Shown here in pieces: positions 1 through 7,683 of a stretch of 23,135 nt of DNA (positions are counted from its first letter, which is position 1; the number at the start of each line of letters is the position of its first letter). Under the pieces are notes generated by a model. It made no database searches, was not told the DNA's origin, and saw nothing but the letters and a program-made list of their open reading frames with translations. The position numbers and the translations under genes are program-made. Source of the stretch: Bacteroidales bacterium UBA3816 (GTDB taxonomy: Bacteria > Bacteroidota > Bacteroidia > Bacteroidales > P3); NCBI GenBank assembly GCA_002368955.1, contig DFDY01000075.1:1-23135 (forward strand), in the 5' to 3' direction.

Positions 1-2
1 CC

Positions 3-116
3 CACATAATCACCCTTGCGGCACAATTTCTACTTGACAGGGGAGCCTATCACCCAGGCGCCGCCTCTGGTGACACATTGACAATCTGGACAATTGGGGG
101 GGCTGGAGGTAAGTGA
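3..116 (+). CDS. possible C-terminal end of an unidentified protein, cut by the window start
   Basis: The plus strand is open in the third frame from the first bases to a TGA at 114-116. It encodes about 37 residues (HIITLAAQFLLDRGAYHPGA near its start, ending in a Gly-rich GGAGGK). No start codon is needed because the gene would begin before the window. The composition, with an amphipathic Leu/Ala stretch and GC-rich third positions, looks like a genuine protein tail, but the stretch is too short to assign a family. If real, the gene converges on yajC, and the hairpin region at 117-287 separates the two 3' ends. The alternative is chance read-through of a short open frame. Confidence 0.35.
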   Translation, partial: HIITLAAQFLLDRGAYHPGAASGDTLTIWTIGGAGGK

Positions 117-171
117 AAACAGAGGAATTCGGAACTCTTAAGGTGTGTTCTATTTATTTGTTTCCATTGTC

Positions 172-267
172 GCGTCCCGTCGGGACGCAGTTTACTGACG
201 TCTGAGTATCACGGCACTGCGCCTTCGGCTTGTACCGTGTTATTAATAGTCTCACCCCTTCTGGGTG
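172..267. repeat. hairpin-rich intergenic repeat, copy A (possible bidirectional terminator)
   Basis: Three inverted repeats follow one another between the plus-strand tail ending at 116 and the 3' end of yajC at 288. They are a nearly perfect palindrome at 172-188 (GCGTCCCG / CGGGACGC around one T), a bulged stem at 210-239 (CACGG / CCGTG, with an inner GCC-TTC-GGC loop), and CACCC / GGGTG at 253-267. A diverged relative with the same GCGTCCC hairpin followed by a similar linker lies at 6640-6700, so this is a dispersed repeat and not a unique terminator. The rest of the 117-287 gap is AT-rich, and I see no gene in it. Confidence 0.6.
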
Positions 268-287
268 ATTTATAGAAGTCCCCTTTA

Positions 288-587
288 CTATTTGCTGCCC
301 TTTTTGGCCTTGCGCTCAGGGATGGGCTGCACGTTGGCGCGGGCCACTTTGATTTGGGTGCCTTGGGCTATCTGCAGGGTGATGTGGCTGGGGGTGTTGT
401 TGACCACCGTGCCGTGGATGCCTCCTGCGGTCATCACTTCGTCGCCGGGCTTGAGGCTGTCGCGATATTCGGCCTCTTTCTTGGCCTGCTGGCTTTGGGG
501 GCGGATGAGGAAAAAGTAGAAAACGGCAATCATTGCCACAATCATGATTACGGTTTTCCAACCGTTGGTAATGTCTAGTAGTATCAT
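288..587 (-). CDS. yajC: preprotein translocase subunit YajC
   Basis: This 99-residue protein has the YajC layout: a short N-terminus, one membrane helix at about residues 13-29 (IMIVAMIAVFYFFLIRP), then a charged cytoplasmic domain. The helix is followed by the typical RPQSQQAKK segment, and the domain carries the conserved pattern LKPGDEVMTAGGIHGTVV. In known systems YajC associates with SecDF and SecYEG in the inner membrane and supports protein export. The ATG at 587 gives the usual length; the next Met (residue 14) would start inside the helix. The gene stands alone, divergent from the CHR transporter pair across an 84-nt gap. I found no clear TAnnTTTG element in that gap on the yajC side. 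A GCTTA / TAAGC inverted repeat at 637-648 is the only symmetric site there. Confidence 0.92.
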   Translation of the reverse strand: MILLDITNGWKTVIMIVAMIAVFYFFLIRPQSQQAKKEAEYRDSLKPGDEVMTAGGIHGTVVNNTPSHITLQIAQGTQIKVARANVQPIPERKAKKGSK

Positions 588-671
588 CTTTTATTACAAT
601 TTTTTTTCGTTTTGTGCGTTATTATGTCTGAGTTGTGCTTAAATAAGCAATAAAATATTATAACGCAACAG

Positions 672-1208
672 ATGGTAAATTATTGTGAACTTTTTTGGTC
701 TTTTTTCAAAATAGGCACTTTCACCCTCGGTGGAGGCTATGCCATGATACCGCTCATGGAGCGCGAACTGGTGGACCGGCACCGCTGGCTCACTCAGCAG
801 GATTTCCTCGACCAGGTGGCTCTCTCTCAGTCCATGCCGGGCGTGCTGGCCGTCAACATGGCTACCGGTGTGGGCTATCGCCTTAGGGGGCTGCGCGGCT
901 CCATTGTTGCCGTCGTTGCCAACATCATGATGCCCATTTTTTTCATTATCACCCTCGCCATGCTCTATCGCTATTTCAAAGGCAACCCCTATGTGGAGCA
1001 TTTTTTCATGGGAGTTCGACCTGCCGCTGTGGCCCTCATTGCCGCGCCAGTATTCCGCCTGGCCCGTACCGCCGGCATCGGTTGGCGGACAGCATGGATT
1101 CCTTTGCTCTCCACGCTGCTCATCTGGGCTTTGGGGGTTAATCCCATCTTTGTTATCTTGGCGGCGGTGGTGCTGGGCGTAATTTTTAAACTAAAAACTA
1201 AGAAGTGA
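672..1208 (+). CDS. CHR-family (chromate-type) transporter, first half-size subunit
   Basis: The 178-residue membrane protein is one CHR domain. Near the N-terminus it has ELFWSFFKIGTFTLGGGYAMIPL with a following Glu-rich ERELV and W, then LSQSMPGVLAVNMATGVGY, the two signature blocks of the ChrA superfamily. Several hydrophobic helices follow. Short-chain CHR proteins work as pairs of two homologous half-transporters, and the second half begins on the next codon overlap. Chromate efflux is the founding activity, but most paired CHR proteins are untested and the substrate is unknown here. The ATG at 672 gives a start immediately before the conserved block. The 84 nt upstream are shared with divergent yajC and hold no clear Bacteroidota promoter. 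Confidence 0.88.
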   Translation: MVNYCELFWSFFKIGTFTLGGGYAMIPLMERELVDRHRWLTQQDFLDQVALSQSMPGVLAVNMATGVGYRLRGLRGSIVAVVANIMMPIFFIITLAMLYRYFKGNPYVEHFFMGVRPAAVALIAAPVFRLARTAGIGWRTAWIPLLSTLLIWALGVNPIFVILAAVVLGVIFKLKTKK

Positions 1209-1266
1209 TTTTTCTCGAACTCTTTTGGTCTTTTCTCAAGATAGGCCTCTTCACTTTCGGGGGTGG
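687..1266 (+). repeat. direct repeat marking tandem duplication of the CHR domain
   Basis: The bases at 687-736 and 1217-1266 encode the N-terminal CHR block of each half-transporter. I count 40 of 50 identical positions in an ungapped comparison, including a shared GAACT and TTTTGGTCTTTT core. The rest of the two genes is far more diverged in protein sequence. This fits an old tandem duplication in which the GGG-containing first block is under strong constraint. Confidence 0.7.
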
Positions 1267-1780
1267 GGCGGCCATGGTGGCCCTCATCCAGAACGAGGTC
1301 ACTGTTCATCACCACTGGCTCACCACTCAGGAGTACACCGACATTCTGGCCGTTTCCCAGATGACACCCGGCCCCATCGGCATCAATACTGCCACCTATA
1401 CGGGCTACACCGCAGTGCTCAATGCCGGTTATTCCCCTTTGTTGGCGGTGGCTGGGTCGCTGCTGGCCTCGCTGGCCGTCATTCTGCTGCCTGTGGTGCT
1501 GATGATTTTGGCGGTGCGTTTTTTGCAGCGCTACCGCGACAACCGCTATGTGGGCTCTGTGCTCACAATGCTGCGCCTCGTGGTCGTAGGAGTCATAGCC
1601 GCCGCTGCCTTGCAATTGGCCACGGCCGAAAGTTTCGGCACCCCTGCCTTCAGCCTCCATTTCATTGCCAGTCTGGTTATCTTTGTGGCGGTGCTGGTGC
1701 TGTCGTTGATGAAGAAAAACCCTATCTGGCTGATGTTGGGGGCAGGGGTGGCAGGCTTGCTGCTTTACGGATTGACTTAA
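1205..1780 (+). CDS. CHR-family (chromate-type) transporter, second half-size subunit
   Basis: The 191-residue partner of the preceding gene repeats the CHR pattern: LELFWSFLKIGLFTFGGGAAMVAL, then VSQMTPGPIGINTATYTGY, then strongly hydrophobic helices to the C-terminus. It starts with GTG at 1205, and this GTGA overlaps the upstream TGA stop by four bases. That arrangement indicates translational coupling and equal amounts of the two subunits, as expected for a heterodimer. Its last 59 bases lie on top of the 3' end of aroA, which runs the other way, so there is no room for a terminator between the genes. The substrate is not known; chromate is only the family name-giver. Confidence 0.87.
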   Translation: MIFLELFWSFLKIGLFTFGGGAAMVALIQNEVTVHHHWLTTQEYTDILAVSQMTPGPIGINTATYTGYTAVLNAGYSPLLAVAGSLLASLAVILLPVVLMILAVRFLQRYRDNRYVGSVLTMLRLVVVGVIAAAALQLATAESFGTPAFSLHFIASLVIFVAVLVLSLMKKNPIWLMLGAGVAGLLLYGLT

Positions 1781-2990
1781 GTTGCTCCCAAAACTTCGGA
1801 AACGACTTGCTCACCACGGCTGGGTTCTCGATGGTGATGCCGGGAAAGCGTAGCGACAGAATGCCAAAAGCCATGGCAATGCGGTGGTCGGCATGGTCGC
1901 ACACAGGATCTGTGGGGTGCAGCTCCGATGGGCTGATGACTGCCACGCGGTTGGAAAATGTCATGCGTCCCCCCATGCGCCGCAATTCTGTCTGTAGGGC
2001 TTGCAGACGGTCCGATTCTTTATATCGCAGGTTTTTCGCCCCTTTGAGCCTTGCATGGATGCCCAGTGCGGCACAAGTCACTGCCACGGCCGGCACTAAG
2101 TCGGGATAATCCAAAAAGTTGTATTCAAATTCCTCTTCGTGCGTCCCCGTGCCCTCTATGGTGATCGAGTGGGAGTTGGGGTGATAGGGCGACCGCACTT
2201 CGCGTGTCTTCACGCCGAAATGGGCGAAAAGCTCCGCCACGATGCTGTCCCCTTGGCAGGAGTTGAGCGACAGCCCCTGTATGCGCATCCGCAGCCCTGG
2301 CACCAGTGCTGCCGCGGCATAGATGTATGAGGCCGCCGTCCAGTCGCGCTCTATCTCCACCACTTTGTGCTGTCGGCGCGGGTCGGGCTTCAGCGGCTCC
2401 ACGCGATAGACACGGTGGTTGGCACTCACACTCGACTCTATGCCTGCCTGCCGCAGGATGGCACGGGTCATTTCGATATAGGGTCGCGAAGAGGCACGCC
2501 CTGTCAGGGTCAGCGTAATGCCGTTGGCCAGCCGGGGCCCTACTAGCATCATAGCACTCACAAATTGGCTGCTCGACACTGGGTCTATCTCGGCCATCTT
2601 GTGGTCGGGTGTGCAACCCTCGATGTCCACTGGCAGAAACCCTTCCTCTCCCGTGCACTCCACTTGGCATCCCAGTCCCCGCAGACATTCAATCAACGGG
2701 GCCATTGGTCGCTGCCTCAGGCGGTCGTCGCCCGTCAGTGTGTGCCTTCCGGGGGTCAGTGCCAGCAACGCCATCATAAAGCGGGCCACTGTGCCGGCAT
2801 TGTGGCAGTAGTAGTGTTCCGAACGCCCGTTCTTCAGTTGCAGCAGCAGGGTCTGCAGCAGCTGTGTGTCGTCGGCGGTGGAGAGATTGCGTAAGATGAA
2901 AGGACAACCCGCCACATGGTTCAGCACCAGCCATCGGTTGCTTATGCTTTTTGAGGCGGGCAGGGCAATGTGCAGGTCGTTGGTGGTCAT
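1722..2990 (-). CDS. aroA: 3-phosphoshikimate 1-carboxyvinyltransferase (EPSP synthase)
   Basis: The 422-residue enzyme makes EPSP from shikimate-3-phosphate and phosphoenolpyruvate, the sixth step of chorismate synthesis. Visible family motifs are PASKSISNR at residues 11-19 (shikimate-phosphate binding), HNAGTVARF near 63-71 in place of the usual GNAGT, LRYKESDRL in the C-terminal domain, and DHRIAMAFGI, with the catalytic Asp/Lys/Glu/Arg positions intact. The start ATG overlaps the stop of the upstream sigma-54 activator by four bases (ATGA), so it belongs to the dnaG operon. The protein would normally end soon after SKSFPKFWEQL. Here about 16 more residues (SLPPLPPTSAR at the end) are read from the antisense of the CHR gene, which suggests loss of an earlier stop codon. 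Confidence 0.93.
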   Translation of the reverse strand: MTTNDLHIALPASKSISNRWLVLNHVAGCPFILRNLSTADDTQLLQTLLLQLKNGRSEHYYCHNAGTVARFMMALLALTPGRHTLTGDDRLRQRPMAPLIECLRGLGCQVECTGEEGFLPVDIEGCTPDHKMAEIDPVSSSQFVSAMMLVGPRLANGITLTLTGRASSRPYIEMTRAILRQAGIESSVSANHRVYRVEPLKPDPRRQHKVVEIERDWTAASYIYAAAALVPGLRMRIQGLSLNSCQGDSIVAELFAHFGVKTREVRSPYHPNSHSITIEGTGTHEEEFEYNFLDYPDLVPAVAVTCAALGIHARLKGAKNLRYKESDRLQALQTELRRMGGRMTFSNRVAVISPSELHPTDPVCDHADHRIAMAFGILSLRFPGITIENPAVVSKSFPKFWEQLKSIRKAASLPPLPPTSAR

Positions 2991-4279
2991 AGCTCTATGT
3001 CGTATTCCTTTATCTTGCGGTAGAGGGTGCGCTCACTGATGTGCAGTTCCTTGGCGGCGGCGGTACGTTTGCCTCCGTGTCGTTCCAAGGCCAACCGTAT
3101 GGCCCGTTTTTCGCGCTCTTCCAGGGCCAGCGGCTCGTCCTCCACCACTTCTGAGTCTTGGAAATACTCCTCTTCTGAGGGGTCGCCCTGAGCGGCAGGA
3201 TGAATTACCTGAAGTTCTCCAGCCGGGGCGGCATGGGGCGACTCTATCAGGGGGTATTCGGTTGTGCCTTTTGTCGCGATGGGGGAGGGCTTTGGGTGGC
3301 CTTCGCCTACGGGCAGCCCTTGGGCCAGTTGCGTAACCGCCTGCCGCAGTTCGTTAATCTCGCCTCGCAGCTCGTTTATCATCTGTCCCATCGAGAGGGC
3401 TTTCAGCAGCAGTTCGCGGTCGGTGATGGTGCTGCCATCGCTGCCAGTGTTGGTTCCGCTGTAAAGGGCGGGCATTTTCTCCTCTGGCACATAGCTCATA
3501 TAGTTCTCCAGTATGGCGCGGCTGATGTTGCGCTCCGTCTCCACCACGGCCACCTGCTCGGTGACGTTCTTCAGCTCGCGGATGTTGCCGTACCAAGGGT
3601 AGTTCATCAGATACTCGCGCCCGTCCTCGGTCAGGAAAATGGGCGGCATGTGGTACTTCTCCGCCACGTCGCTGCTGAATTTGCGAAACAGCAGTGGTAT
3701 GTCCTCTTTGCGCTCGCGCAGAGGCGGTATGGCAATGGAAATTTGCTGTAGGCGGTAATAGAGGTCCTCACGGAAACGTCCGCTCCGGACCGCCGCCACC
3801 AGATCCACATTGGTGGCCGCCACCACCCGCACGTTCACCTTCAGGGCCGTGGAAGACCCTACGGGTATTATCTCGCCGTTCTCCAGCACGCGCAGCAGTT
3901 TCACCTGCATCGAAAGGGGCAGCTCGCCTATCTCGTCCAGAAAGATGGTGCCCCCGTCGGCCTCTTCAAAATAGCCCTTGCGGTTGCGGTCGGCTCCGGT
4001 GAAAGCCCCTTTCACGTGGCCGAACAGTTCGCTCTCGATGGTTCCTTCGGGTATGGCGCCACAGTTCACCGACACCAGCCCCTTGCCTTGTTTGGCATGT
4101 TTGCGAAGGCTGTTCTCGTGGATGATGCGCGAGAATACGTCCTTGCCCACTCCGCTCTCACCGTTGATGAGAATGCTCAGGTCCGTCGGGGCCACCTGTA
4201 TGGCTTTGTGCAGGGCCATGAGCAGCTTGGGGTCGTTGCCAATGATGCCGTATCGTAATTTTAATGTGTTTATATCCAT
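2987..4279 (-). CDS. sigma-54-dependent transcriptional activator (AAA+ plus Fis-type HTH, no receiver domain)
   Basis: With the ATG at 4279 the protein has 430 residues. It begins directly with the AAA+ domain: Walker A GESGVGKD at 40-47, the sigma-54 contact loop GAFTGA at 91-96, Walker B ending in DE at 115-116, and the NVRVVAATN and RFREDLYYRL segments. A linker of roughly 110 residues follows, first with a heptad-like stretch (INELRGEINELRQAV) and then Pro- and Glu-rich. The last 43 residues form a Fis-like helix-turn-helix. It should drive open-complex formation at RpoN promoters, but there is no phosphorylation domain, so its signal is unknown. A TTG at 4300 immediately after the dnaG stop would add seven residues. 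I prefer the ATG because the conserved MDIN...RYGIIGN segment starts there. Confidence 0.9.
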   Translation of the reverse strand: MDINTLKLRYGIIGNDPKLLMALHKAIQVAPTDLSILINGESGVGKDVFSRIIHENSLRKHAKQGKGLVSVNCGAIPEGTIESELFGHVKGAFTGADRNRKGYFEEADGGTIFLDEIGELPLSMQVKLLRVLENGEIIPVGSSTALKVNVRVVAATNVDLVAAVRSGRFREDLYYRLQQISIAIPPLRERKEDIPLLFRKFSSDVAEKYHMPPIFLTEDGREYLMNYPWYGNIRELKNVTEQVAVVETERNISRAILENYMSYVPEEKMPALYSGTNTGSDGSTITDRELLLKALSMGQMINELRGEINELRQAVTQLAQGLPVGEGHPKPSPIATKGTTEYPLIESPHAAPAGELQVIHPAAQGDPSEEEYFQDSEVVEDEPLALEEREKRAIRLALERHGGKRTAAAKELHISERTLYRKIKEYDIEL

Positions 4280-4300
4280 ATTGTTGTATCTTTCTTTCAA

Positions 4301-6343
4301 CTATACTATCACCCTGTTCAGTTTCTCGCACAGGGCCTTCCTCACCTCTATCAGTTGCTGCCGTTCGGCCAGCAGTAAGTCCGTGTCCTCTTGGCTCTTG
4401 CACTCTCTAATCTTGAAGCCGTTGGCCTCCAACATTTGGTCCACCTTCTTCTGCTTGAAAGTCAAGATGGACTGGTCTAGGTCTTCCCTCAGGTGTGTTT
4501 CGATATGCGGCACGGTGATGTGTTTCTTTTCGTACCATTGCTTGCTGACCGTGTAGGAGTTTATCATCAGCGACAGGGCTGTGTTGCGCACCATGTTGTC
4601 CTCGTGCATGGCAAACAGGTTGGCGTCGGGCAGTGGTTGACCGCCCTCTACAGCTTGGCTGAAAAGGTCGAAAATGCTCTGGTAGACCGGATTGTCAAAC
4701 TTCAACTCGTCGCTGCAAACCTCGTCCACTATCACCTCTGCAATGGTTGCCTCCACCATCTCGCTCTCCCCCTGTTGGTTCAGCGTATCTATCATCACTT
4801 TGCGGTTGCCGAAGTTCAGCAGCAGCGATACAAGTTGCTTCTCCTGTGCTTCGGCGGTCCCCGCTGTGGGCAGAATCTGAGGGGGAGCCGTGAAGCCTGT
4901 GGACACCGGTGCCGTGCCGTAGTCCTCTGCCTCTGGCATCAGGGGTGGGGGTACGCCGGGGTCTTGCCCCTGGGGGTGTCCTTCCGCGGCGGCCTGCTGC
5001 TGTTGGCGGCGGTTCTCTTCCTTCCATGCCTTCTGCGCGTTGCCCGCCATGGTCTTGGCCAGTTCCTGTGTCAGCACCTGCTCGGACATGTGCAGCTTAA
5101 AAGCCGTCTCGTTGATATATTCTTGCCGCTCCAGCATGTCCGGCACCAGTGCAATGGTCTGCACTATCTCTTTCAGCACCTCCGTCTTGCGTATGGGGTC
5201 GTTCTGCACGTCGTCCAGCAACACGCGGCTCTTAAACTTCACAAAATTTTCCTCGTGGGTGGCTAGGTATTCCTGTAGCTGGGTGGAGCCGTATTTCTGT
5301 GCATAGCTGTCGGGGTCCTCCCCATCGGGGAAGAGCACCACGCGCACGTGCATCCCTTCCTCAAACAGCAGATTCACCGCGCGCAACGCTGCCTTGATGC
5401 CTGCCGAGTCGCCGTCGTAGAGCACCGTCACGTTTGGCGTGTAGCGTTTGATGAGCCTTATCTGCTCGTTGGTCAGTGATGTGCCGCATGAGGCTACCGT
5501 GTTGCACACCCCGCTCTGGTGCATCGACACCACGTCCACATTTCCCTCTACAAGATAGCATTTATTGGCCTTGCTGATGGCGTTCTTCGCTTGAAAGAGG
5601 CCGTAAAGAATTTGGCTCTTGTTGTATATCTCTGAGTCGGGCGAGTTCACATACTTTGCTGCCTGCTTTTCTTTCGAAAGCACGCGTCCGCTGAAGCCCA
5701 TCACGCGGCCTGAGATACTAAAAATGGGGAACATCACCCGCCCGCGGAAACGGTCGTAGCACTTCCCCTCCTCCTTAAAGATGGTCAGACCCGTCTTTTC
5801 CAGCACCTGGTCGGAGTAGCCGTTGCGGCGGGCGTGGTCCGTAAAGTCGCTCCACTCATCTTTGCAGTAGCCCAGCCCAAAAGTCTTGATAATCTCGTCG
5901 CTCATGCCGCGCTGGTGGAAATAGCTCAACCCTATGGCACGTCCCAGTTCGTCGTTGTACAGCAGGTCGGCAAAATACTTCTGCGCAAACTCGCTCACGT
6001 GGAACAGTCCGTCGCGCTCGTTTTGGCGCTCCTTCTGTTCCTCGGTCATCTCCTCCTCCTCAATCTGTATGTTGTACTTGCGGGCCAGGTAGCGCAGCGC
6101 CTCGGGATAGCTGTAGTGCTCGTGCTCCATCAGGAACCCCACCGCGTTGCCCGACTTGCCGCAGCCGAAACACTTAAAAATGCCCTTGCTTGGCGAGACA
6201 TAGAACGACGGCGTCTTCTCGTTGTGGAACGGACAGCAGCCAATGTGGTTCGCGCCCCGTTTTTTGAGCGACACGAATTCGCCAATCACATCCTCGATGT
6301 GGGTGGCGTCCATAATGCGGTCTATCGTTTCTTTATTAATCAT
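4301..6343 (-). CDS. dnaG: DNA primase DnaG
   Basis: The 680-residue protein synthesises RNA primers for replication. The N-terminal CHC2 zinc-binding domain has C37-x2-H40 and C58-x2-C61. The catalytic TOPRIM fold shows VEGNVD (Glu266) and LYDGDSAG (Asp310, Asp312), and the RNA polymerase domain includes RFRGRVMFPI and GFSGRVL. A low-complexity Gln/Pro/Ala-rich linker (about residues 440-490) separates it from the C-terminal helical region that contacts the replicative helicase in characterised primases. TOPRIM has EGNVD where EGYMD is usual, with the acidic residues kept. It is the first gene of a dnaG - activator - aroA operon. The activator frame abuts the dnaG TAG, and a TAnnTTTG promoter lies about 50 nt upstream. 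Confidence 0.95.
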   Translation of the reverse strand: MINKETIDRIMDATHIEDVIGEFVSLKKRGANHIGCCPFHNEKTPSFYVSPSKGIFKCFGCGKSGNAVGFLMEHEHYSYPEALRYLARKYNIQIEEEEMTEEQKERQNERDGLFHVSEFAQKYFADLLYNDELGRAIGLSYFHQRGMSDEIIKTFGLGYCKDEWSDFTDHARRNGYSDQVLEKTGLTIFKEEGKCYDRFRGRVMFPIFSISGRVMGFSGRVLSKEKQAAKYVNSPDSEIYNKSQILYGLFQAKNAISKANKCYLVEGNVDVVSMHQSGVCNTVASCGTSLTNEQIRLIKRYTPNVTVLYDGDSAGIKAALRAVNLLFEEGMHVRVVLFPDGEDPDSYAQKYGSTQLQEYLATHEENFVKFKSRVLLDDVQNDPIRKTEVLKEIVQTIALVPDMLERQEYINETAFKLHMSEQVLTQELAKTMAGNAQKAWKEENRRQQQQAAAEGHPQGQDPGVPPPLMPEAEDYGTAPVSTGFTAPPQILPTAGTAEAQEKQLVSLLLNFGNRKVMIDTLNQQGESEMVEATIAEVIVDEVCSDELKFDNPVYQSIFDLFSQAVEGGQPLPDANLFAMHEDNMVRNTALSLMINSYTVSKQWYEKKHITVPHIETHLREDLDQSILTFKQKKVDQMLEANGFKIRECKSQEDTDLLLAERQQLIEVRKALCEKLNRVIV

Positions 6344-6390
6344 CTGTCTCTGTTCATTTTCAAGTTGTGAGCCATCTGGCTTTCGGTCTG

Positions 6391-6398
6391 CAAAGATA
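6391..6398 (-). promoter_or_regulatory. Bacteroidota-type -7 element for dnaG
   Basis: The minus strand reads TATCTTTG, an exact match to TAnnTTTG, followed by C-A as often seen. It is 48 nt upstream of the dnaG ATG at 6343, leaving a leader of about 40 nt. A -33 TTG-type box at the expected distance is not clear. The surrounding 6396-6440 sequence is AT-rich. Confidence 0.6.
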
Positions 6399-6632
6399 CA
6401 AAATTATTCTGACATTTTGGCAGTATTTATTTACCTTTCGTCCCTTTTGTTCCTTTGTGGTGCAGCTTTGGCAAACTGTTTCTATCGGTTTTGGCATCGA
6501 TAATCTAGTGCATGGAAGTTGCAAAAGTTCTTTGCTTCCTTGTCTCTAGGAACACATGGTTATGCACAGTTACAAAAATTCCCGATAAATTCCGTACGGT
6601 AACGATTTCTTTTTAGTCCCTCAGGAATGACC

Positions 6633-6700
6633 TCCTACGGCGTCCCGTAGGGACGCAAATTAACGACCTTTGAGGCCCAACCGTTCGGACGGCATGCCTC
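6633..6700. repeat. hairpin-rich intergenic repeat, copy B
   Basis: The element has a GCGTCCC / GGGACGC stem (6640-6646 and 6650-6656, loop GTA), a linker AAATTAACGACCTTTGAG, and a second stem GAGGC / GCCTC (6672-6676 and 6696-6700) enclosing ACCGTTCGGACGG. Copy A at 172-239 has the same first stem and a linker that differs at scattered bases. Like copy A it lies 3' of a minus-strand gene, here about 90 nt beyond the glycosyltransferase stop, where it could end transcription of the long operon. An overlapping alternative stem CCTACGG / CCGTAGG (from 6634) is mutually exclusive with the first one. Confidence 0.6.
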
Positions 6701-6786
6701 ATCTGACGTAACTCGTTGATTTCTTCAAATGCTAGGCTTTTAACCTTGTTCAGGTTCTGTCACAGTCTGTGGCCTTGCGCACCGTC

Positions 6787-7671
6787 TTATTTTAGGGGTT
6801 GGATGGGACCGAAGTGTGAGGTGCCGAGAAGTTTAAAGAGGGCTTTGAGACGAGAACGGAGCCGGTTTCTGCGCATGACGGCAGGGTCAACTTGGGTGGT
6901 GGCGGTTGGGACGAAGGGGTGGCCGAGGTGGGTGAGGTGGCTGCGGAAGGTGGAGTTGGTGATGCCCCACTTGAGGAGGAACTGGAAGTTGCCGTCATTT
7001 TTGCGGATGCGGCCGGTGGTCTTGGTTTCGAAATGGTAGGCGCGGCAGTTGCCGAGGCCCTTGAAATGGCGCACGCCGACCATCCAGAGTTTGGCGGTGA
7101 GGTCGGGGTCGCTGTACATGCCGGGGGTGTACTCGATGCTGTAGCCGCCGACGAGGTCCCAGAGGTCGCGGTGGAGAAGGTTGGGAGGCCAGGTGGCACC
7201 AGCCCAGTCGGCTTTGGGATAGTTCATGTATTCGCGCAGGAGGCGTTCTTCCTGAAAGGTTTCGACGGTGTCGCCATAGTCGGCCAGGATGCCCACGTCT
7301 AGGGGGCTGTGGGGCTGTATCATGGTGCCGCTGAGGAAGAAACGGTTGTCGGGCAGGTGCTCGATTTCTTCTATCAGGGCTGTGTCCCAGCCAGGTAGGA
7401 GGTACATGTCGTCGTTGAGGTAGAAGATGTAGTCGCATTGCACTCGGCTGCGCATGGCGTTCATAGCGAGGCAGACACCGATGTTCTCGGGGCTGTAGGT
7501 GTAGTCGAGCCCTTGGGAGCGAACCCAGTCGAGGGTGCCGTCGGTGCCTTGGTTGACATGGACGATGATTTGATGGGGGTAGGCGGAGTTCTTGCGGATG
7601 CTTGCGACGCAGAGTTGGAGGAAGGGAAGGTTGTTCCAGGTGGGAATGAGGATGGAGAATTTGGGTTGCAT
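6787..7671 (-). CDS. family 2 (GT-A fold) glycosyltransferase
   Basis: The 294-residue protein opens with FSILIPTWNNLPFLQLCVASI, the nucleotide-sugar-binding start of GT2 enzymes. NIGVCLAMN follows, and then YLNDDMYLLPGWD, in which Asp87-Asp88 supply the DxD-like metal site. The GGYSIEYTPGMYSDPDL segment at mid-protein matches the acceptor-side acidic motif. There is no membrane anchor or signal peptide, so it is probably a cytoplasmic enzyme acting on an envelope glycan or a glycoprotein precursor. Donor and acceptor cannot be predicted. It starts 12 nt after the miaA stop and is the last gene of the long minus-strand block, followed by the hairpin repeat copy B. No other glycan genes are nearby, so it is a solitary transferase. 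Confidence 0.85.
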   Translation of the reverse strand: MQPKFSILIPTWNNLPFLQLCVASIRKNSAYPHQIIVHVNQGTDGTLDWVRSQGLDYTYSPENIGVCLAMNAMRSRVQCDYIFYLNDDMYLLPGWDTALIEEIEHLPDNRFFLSGTMIQPHSPLDVGILADYGDTVETFQEERLLREYMNYPKADWAGATWPPNLLHRDLWDLVGGYSIEYTPGMYSDPDLTAKLWMVGVRHFKGLGNCRAYHFETKTTGRIRKNDGNFQFLLKWGITNSTFRSHLTHLGHPFVPTATTQVDPAVMRRNRLRSRLKALFKLLGTSHFGPIQPLK

Positions 7672-7683
7672 AGGCGAGGGGTG

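Larger units (their letters stand above)
6344..6786. other. gene-free gap between dnaG and the glycosyltransferase gene
   Basis: This 443-nt gap holds the dnaG promoter at its left end, an AT-rich stretch around 6396-6470, a single DnaA-box-like TTATGCACA at 6560-6568, and the hairpin repeat copy B at 6633-6700. I found no convincing coding frame. A 29-codon minus-strand frame through the repeat is discussed under rejected items. The right end (6701-6786) is unremarkable sequence downstream of the glycosyltransferase stop. Confidence 0.6.

Noticed and set aside
4280..4300. TTG start of the sigma-54 activator directly after the dnaG stop.
   Set aside because: The conserved N-terminus begins at the ATG at 4279; the extra seven residues are charged and look like leader sequence, though the TTG cannot be excluded.
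6391..6568. A replication origin: AT-rich sequence, one DnaA-box-like TTATGCACA at 6560 and a nearby skew change.
   Set aside because: Only one box was found, there is no cluster or neighbouring origin gene, and base skew changes elsewhere in the window too.
6610..6698. A 29-codon minus-strand frame beginning MRHAVRTVG within hairpin copy B.
   Set aside because: The reading frame is produced by the repeat itself (the palindrome reads CVPTGR in both copies), and no further support exists.
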